Source: Bacillus sp. V59.32b
GTDB taxonomy: Bacteria > Bacillota > Bacilli > Bacillales > DSM-1321
Direction of reading: 5' to 3'
NCBI RefSeq assembly: GCF_003429085.1
Contig: NZ_QVTC01000014.1
Location: 1-64,000 of the forward strand
DNA length: 64,000 bases
The notes below the pieces were generated by a model. It did no database searches and was not told the origin of the DNA. It saw only the letters and a list, made by a program, of their open reading frames with translations. Below are positions 60,034 through 64,000 of the stretch, one piece after another (the stretch's first letter is position 1; every line of letters starts with the position of its first letter). A program made the translations under genes and the position numbers.

Positions 60034-61716
60034 GTGTCAATTACAAGTATAAATGGAAAACGATTCGCGGAGATGATCATTCAAGGTGCCAACCATCTGG
60101 CAGCTAATGCTAATATGGTGGATGCTCTCAACGTTTTCCCAGTGCCGGATGGTGATACCGGTACGAACATGAATTTGTCTATGACTTCCGGAGCAAAGGA
60201 AGTACAAAATAACGTACAAGAACATATTGGAAAAGTAGGAACCTCTTTATCACGAGGATTGCTTATGGGAGCACGCGGAAATTCCGGTGTCATCCTGTCA
60301 CAATTGTTCCGCGGATTTTCAAAATCGATTGAAACGAAGGCTGAAATTAACAGCCAGGAATTCGCAGGCGCATTGGAAGCGGGAGTGGAAACGGCGTATA
60401 AAGCTGTTATGAAGCCTGTTGAAGGTACAATTCTTACCGTTGCCAAAGATGCGGCTAAACAGGCTGTTGCGTCCGCAAAGAACCAAAAGGACATCATCGC
60501 GGTGATGCAGGATGTTGTAAAAGAAGCGAAGGCCTCACTTAACCGTACGCCCGACCTGCTTCCAGTCCTTAAGGAAGTAGGTGTCGTTGATAGCGGTGGC
60601 CAGGGACTCGTATTCGTTTATGAAGGGTTTCTCGCTGAATTGAAAGGGGAGCAACTCCCTGATACACCTTCCAGTGTTCCGACGATGGATGAACTTGTCA
60701 GTGCTGAACATCATATCAATGTCCAGGGTCATATAAATACAGAAGATATCGTTTTTGGCTATTGTACGGAGTTCATGGTCAGATTGGAAGCGGACAAGAC
60801 CGCCAAGAAACCATTCGTTGAAGAAACGTTCCGCAATGATTTAAGTGAATTCGGAGATTCTTTATTGGTTATCTCAGATGATGAAATCGTAAAGGTACAT
60901 ATTCACTCTGAAGAGCCAGGGAACTGTCTGAACTATGGCCAGCAATACGGAAGCCTGATCAAACTTAAGATTGATAACATGCGAGAGCAGCATTCTAGCA
61001 TCGTGGGTGAAACACACGCCCCGCTTAAAACGGCTGTAAATGAGAAGCCTAAGAAAAAGGAAGAATACGGGATTGTGTCCGTCGCAATGGGCTCTGGCAT
61101 AAGCGATCTGTTCAAGAGCATTGGCGCCAAATCCGTGATTCAAGGCGGACAAACGATGAATCCAAGTACGGAAGATATCGTCAAAGCTGCCCGCGAAGCG
61201 AACGCGAAGAATATTGTCATTCTGCCAAATAACAAAAACATTATCATGGCAGCCGAGCAGGCTGCAGAATTGCTGGATGAGAATGTTATCGTCATTCCTT
61301 CCAAGACTGTCCCACAGGGGATGTCAGCTTTGTTGGCATTCAATCCTTCCGGAAGTGCCGAGGACAATGAAAAGGCCATGAAAGAAGCTCTTTTACATGT
61401 GAAGACAGGCCAAATCACGTATGCGGTCCGCGACACAAGCATTGATGGGCTTGAAATCGAAACAGGCGATTTCATGGGCCTTGCCGAAGGAAAGATCCAA
61501 GTGAAAAATAAGAGCAAGCTCCAAACAGCGAAAGAACTTCTCTCTAATATGATGGATGAAGATTCAGAGATTCTTACAATCCTATATGGCGAAGATGCGA
61601 CGAAGGAAGAGGTTGACGAGCTGGTGGCGTTTTGTCACGAAAACTTCGAGGATGCCGAGATCGAGATCCATAACGGAAACCAACCGTTATACTCGTTCAT
61701 TTTCTCTATTGAATAA
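60034..61716 (+). CDS. fakA: YloV (FakA), fatty acid kinase ATP-binding subunit
   Basis: FakA phosphorylates FakB-bound exogenous fatty acids so they can enter phospholipid synthesis. The N-terminal DhaL-type kinase domain (about 1-200) carries NVFPVPDGDTGTNMNLSM and RGLLMGARGNSGVILSQLFRGF. A central domain (about 220-320) and a C-terminal DegV-like domain (about 345-560) follow. 560 residues. The start is GTG 60034 after GAGGAGG, 18 nt after yloU. B. subtilis YloV was once listed as a dihydroxyacetone kinase-like protein. Confidence 0.94.
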   Translation: MSITSINGKRFAEMIIQGANHLAANANMVDALNVFPVPDGDTGTNMNLSMTSGAKEVQNNVQEHIGKVGTSLSRGLLMGARGNSGVILSQLFRGFSKSIETKAEINSQEFAGALEAGVETAYKAVMKPVEGTILTVAKDAAKQAVASAKNQKDIIAVMQDVVKEAKASLNRTPDLLPVLKEVGVVDSGGQGLVFVYEGFLAELKGEQLPDTPSSVPTMDELVSAEHHINVQGHINTEDIVFGYCTEFMVRLEADKTAKKPFVEETFRNDLSEFGDSLLVISDDEIVKVHIHSEEPGNCLNYGQQYGSLIKLKIDNMREQHSSIVGETHAPLKTAVNEKPKKKEEYGIVSVAMGSGISDLFKSIGAKSVIQGGQTMNPSTEDIVKAAREANAKNIVILPNNKNIIMAAEQAAELLDENVIVIPSKTVPQGMSALLAFNPSGSAEDNEKAMKEALLHVKTGQITYAVRDTSIDGLEIETGDFMGLAEGKIQVKNKSKLQTAKELLSNMMDEDSEILTILYGEDATKEEVDELVAFCHENFEDAEIEIHNGNQPLYSFIFSIE

Positions 61717-61804
61717 ATGACACGCCCGGTAACGATCCTTTAGAGGTGATGAGCTGGCGTAGTTGCACTTAAGAAGATTGGAAGGTGAGACTTTCCAATC
61801 TGTT

Positions 61805-61844
61805 AAAAAAGAAACTGCATGTTTGACCGTGCAGTTTCTTTTTT
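61805..61844. terminator. strong bidirectional terminator after fakA
   Basis: AAAAAAGAAACTGCA (61805-61819) pairs perfectly with TGCAGTTTCTTTTTT (61830-61844). A second hairpin, AGATTGGAA with TTCCAATCT (about 61774-61801), lies just upstream. Confidence 0.9.
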
Positions 61845-61934
61845 GTTTGTGTATGATAGGAGTAGGGGAAAATCAGTTCCCTGTTTTCCCATGCATATGA
61901 AAGTAAAACTGCGGTTCAGGAGGCAGAATAAATT

Positions 61935-62597
61935 ATGAAATATAAGAGTGTATTTGACATAATCGGTCCAGTTATGATTGGTCCGTCTAGCTCGCATACG
62001 GCTGGTGCCGCAAGAATCGGTAGGGTAGCGCGGGATTTATTTGGACGAGAGCCTGAGTGGGCGACCATTTCTTTTTACGGATCTTTCGCGAAAACCTTTA
62101 AAGGGCACGGTACGGATGTGGCAATCGTTGGAGGATTGCTCGACTTCGACACATATGATGAGAGAATTAAAGAATCACTTGAAATTGCCAGAAGCAAAAA
62201 AATAAAAATTAAGTTTATAGAAGAGGAAGCCATTACCAATCACCCCAATACGGCAAAAATAATCATGGGTGATAAAGGCGGCGAGATGGAATTAACGGGC
62301 ATTTCCATTGGCGGAGGGAAAATCGAGATTATTGAATTGAACGGTTTTGTACTGAAGCTTTCCGGCCATCACCCGGCTATACTCGTGGTTCACAATGACC
62401 GTTTTGGGGCCATAGCCAACGTTTCAAATATCTTGGCGAAACACCGAATAAATATCGGGCAAATGGACGTTTCTCGTAAAGAAAAAGGCAAGATGGCATT
62501 GATGACCATTGAGGTAGACCAAAATATTGAAGAAGCGGTGCTCAGTGAAATTTCGGCCCTGCCAAACATTGTACAGGTAGCACGAATCTCGGATTGA
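61935..62597 (+). CDS. sdaAB: SdaAB, L-serine dehydratase beta subunit
   Basis: Beta chain of the two-subunit, iron-sulfur L-serine deaminase that converts serine to pyruvate and ammonia. The N-terminal VFDIIGPVMIGPSSSHTAGAARIG is diagnostic, and the C terminus is an ACT domain (about 148-220, ILVVHNDRFGAIANVSNILAKHRINIGQMDVSR) likely to bind serine. 220 residues. ATG 61935 follows AGGAGG. It sits after the fakA terminator and 56 nt before sdaAA. Confidence 0.96.
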   Translation: MKYKSVFDIIGPVMIGPSSSHTAGAARIGRVARDLFGREPEWATISFYGSFAKTFKGHGTDVAIVGGLLDFDTYDERIKESLEIARSKKIKIKFIEEEAITNHPNTAKIIMGDKGGEMELTGISIGGGKIEIIELNGFVLKLSGHHPAILVVHNDRFGAIANVSNILAKHRINIGQMDVSRKEKGKMALMTIEVDQNIEEAVLSEISALPNIVQVARISD

Positions 62598-62653
62598 TTC
62601 ACTGAAAAAATATGAAAACGCATACAAAATCCATATCCAGAGGAGGAGAATGA

Positions 62654-63538
62654 ATGTTCCGCAATGTTGCTGAATTGGTAGAATTAGCAGAATCAAAGAA
62701 TACTAAGATATCGCACATCATGATTGAGCAGGAAATGGAAGTGACAGGCAAAGCCCGTGAGGAAATCCTCCGTCAGATGGAAATAAATCTTGATGTGATG
62801 GAACAAGCGGTTGAACGAGGACTTAAAGGCGTAAAGTCTCATTCCGGCCTGACCGGTGGAGATGCTGTCTTGCTTCAGGAATATATTAAAAAGGGGAATT
62901 TCTTATCGGGGGAATTGCTTTTGGATGCAGTCAGCAAAGCAGTTGCCACTAATGAAGTGAACGCGGCGATGGGAACAATTTGTGCCACTCCTACAGCGGG
63001 TTCGGCGGGGGTTGTGCCCGGGACGTTATTTGCGGTACAACGGAAGCTCAATCCGACCCGTGAACAAAAAATAGAATTTCTATTTACGGCAGGCGCTTTT
63101 GGATTCGTGGTCGCAAACAATGCATCGATTTCCGGGGCTGCAGGCGGCTGTCAGGCTGAGGTAGGCTCTGCGGCTGGTATGGCGGCTGCGGCAATTGTTG
63201 AGATAGCCGGCGGCACTCCTTCGCAAAGCGCTGAGGCAATGGCGATCACTCTGAAGAATATGCTTGGCCTCGTATGTGATCCCGTAGCGGGCCTCGTAGA
63301 AGTTCCTTGCGTGAAGCGAAATGCGATGGGAGCGGCTAATGCGATGGTTGCCGCCGATATGGCGTTAGCGGGGATCACAAGCAGGATACCGTGTGATGAA
63401 GTGATTGGTGCCATGTTCAAGATCGGTCAATCAATGCCGTCCGCATTAAGAGAAACTGCGCAGGGAGGGTTGGCGGCAACACCTACAGGCCGTGAATTAG
63501 AAGCGAAAATATTCGGCTTGCCGCTCATGAAAAAGTGA
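62654..63538 (+). CDS. sdaAA: SdaAA, L-serine dehydratase alpha subunit
   Basis: The alpha chain holds the [4Fe-4S] cluster and active site. Cluster cysteines are visible in GTICATPTAGSAGVVPG, GAAGGCQAEVGSA and LVCDPVAGLVEVPCVKRN. 294 residues. Start ATG 62654 after GAGGAGG; an ATG at 62650 is out of frame. Its stop TGA overlaps the recG GTG (GTGA), so recG is probably translated by coupling. Confidence 0.96.
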   Translation: MFRNVAELVELAESKNTKISHIMIEQEMEVTGKAREEILRQMEINLDVMEQAVERGLKGVKSHSGLTGGDAVLLQEYIKKGNFLSGELLLDAVSKAVATNEVNAAMGTICATPTAGSAGVVPGTLFAVQRKLNPTREQKIEFLFTAGAFGFVVANNASISGAAGGCQAEVGSAAGMAAAAIVEIAGGTPSQSAEAMAITLKNMLGLVCDPVAGLVEVPCVKRNAMGAANAMVAADMALAGITSRIPCDEVIGAMFKIGQSMPSALRETAQGGLAATPTGRELEAKIFGLPLMKK

Positions 63539-64000
63539 TAACAAATATACAGGATTCCGTAACAGCCATTAAAGGAATAGGCGATGAATCAGCGGCTGCG
63601 CTTCATGAAATGAGCATCTACACGATTGGGGATCTTATCGAGCATCTTCCATATCGTTACGAGGATTATCGCCTGAAAGACCTAGAAGAAACGGAGCATG
63701 ATGAAAGGGTCACCGTTGAAGGCAAAATTCACAGTCAGCCAACATTGGGGTATTTCGGAAGAAAGAAATCCCGGCTTACCTTTAAAGTGCTGGTCGGGCG
63801 TAATTTAATAACGGTAACGTATTTCAATCAGCCGTATTTAAAAAATAAGCTTAGCATCAATGACATTGTGACAGTAACAGGCAAATGGGACCGGCACCGC
63901 CAAACCATTAACGGAAGTGAATGCCAGATCGGTCCATACCGGAAAGAAAAAGAATTTGAACCTGTATACTCGACGAAGGGAAGCATTACAGTAAAAGGGC
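63535..64000 (+). CDS. recG: RecG, ATP-dependent DNA helicase, 5' part only
   Basis: RecG remodels stalled forks and branch-migrates Holliday junctions. The first 155 codons are present, and the frame is open at the window end. The wedge domain is recognisable: SVTAIKGIGDESAAALHEM (helix-hairpin-helix-like), DLIEHLPYRYEDYRLKDLEE, then the OB-fold start HDERVTVEGKI and the KWDRHRQTI stretch. The helicase motifs lie outside. Start GTG 63535 overlaps the sdaAA stop as GTGA; no clear binding site, so coupling is likely. Confidence 0.93.
   Translation, partial: MITNIQDSVTAIKGIGDESAAALHEMSIYTIGDLIEHLPYRYEDYRLKDLEETEHDERVTVEGKIHSQPTLGYFGRKKSRLTFKVLVGRNLITVTYFNQPYLKNKLSINDIVTVTGKWDRHRQTINGSECQIGPYRKEKEFEPVYSTKGSITVKG

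Overview
The window is a 64-kb stretch of core chromosome from an endospore-forming member of the Bacillaceae. Gene order and protein sequences match the Bacillus subtilis spoVD-to-recG region almost gene for gene, and the sporulation genes spoVD, spoVE, spoIIGA, sigE, sigG and spoVM are all present. Genus and species cannot be fixed from the sequence alone. No rRNA, tRNA, CRISPR array, prophage or insertion sequence was seen. Only rpmB and rqcH lie on the minus strand.

Layout. (1) 1-15400, the division and cell-wall cluster: end of an upstream gene (probably pbpB), spoVD, murE, mraY, murD, spoVE, murG, murB, divIB, ylxW, ylxX, sbp, ftsA, ftsZ. These genes build lipid II, flip and polymerise it, and assemble the Z ring. 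(2) 15400-18620, the sporulation sigma cluster: spoIIGA-sigE and sigG. (3) 18690-22821, ylmC-ylmD-ylmE-sepF-ylmG-ylmH-divIVA, covering Z-ring anchoring and polar targeting. (4) 22830-27595, a T-box controlled ileS, then lspA and an RluD-type pseudouridine synthase. (5) 27592-38701, the de novo pyrimidine operon with three PyrR-dependent attenuators: pyrR, pyrP, pyrC, pyrAA, pyrAB, pyrK, pyrD, pyrF, pyrE. (6) 38743-49432, rqcH (minus), a calcium-type P-ATPase, yloC, remA, gmk, rpoZ, coaBC, priA. (7) 49751-58850, def-fmt-rsmB-rlmN-prpC-prkC-rsgA-rpe-thiN-spoVM, a run of mostly overlapping genes for translation start, RNA methylation and PASTA-kinase signalling. (8) 59214-64000, rpmB (minus), yloU, fakA, sdaAB, sdaAA and the first 155 codons of recG.

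Main departures from the expected pattern. The pyrimidine operon lacks pyrB: the attenuator that normally precedes it now stands directly before pyrC. pyrAB is broken by one extra G in a run of seven. The sulfate-assimilation genes that follow pyrE in B. subtilis, and ylyA between ileS and lspA, are absent here.

The intergenic DNA is richer than the genes. There are four copies of a modular, hairpin-forming repeat (near 11425, 15490, 28471 and 49551), a ~200-bp nested palindrome at 45511-45712, a GC-rich repeat with short inverted ends at 58926-59054, nested terminator hairpins after sigG and ylmG, and several promoters followed at once by a small terminator-like hairpin (before murG, divIB, yloC). 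These leaders are the best candidates for undescribed regulation. I did not find a novel multi-gene system. Family assignments come from recall of known Bacillus proteins, not from a database search.
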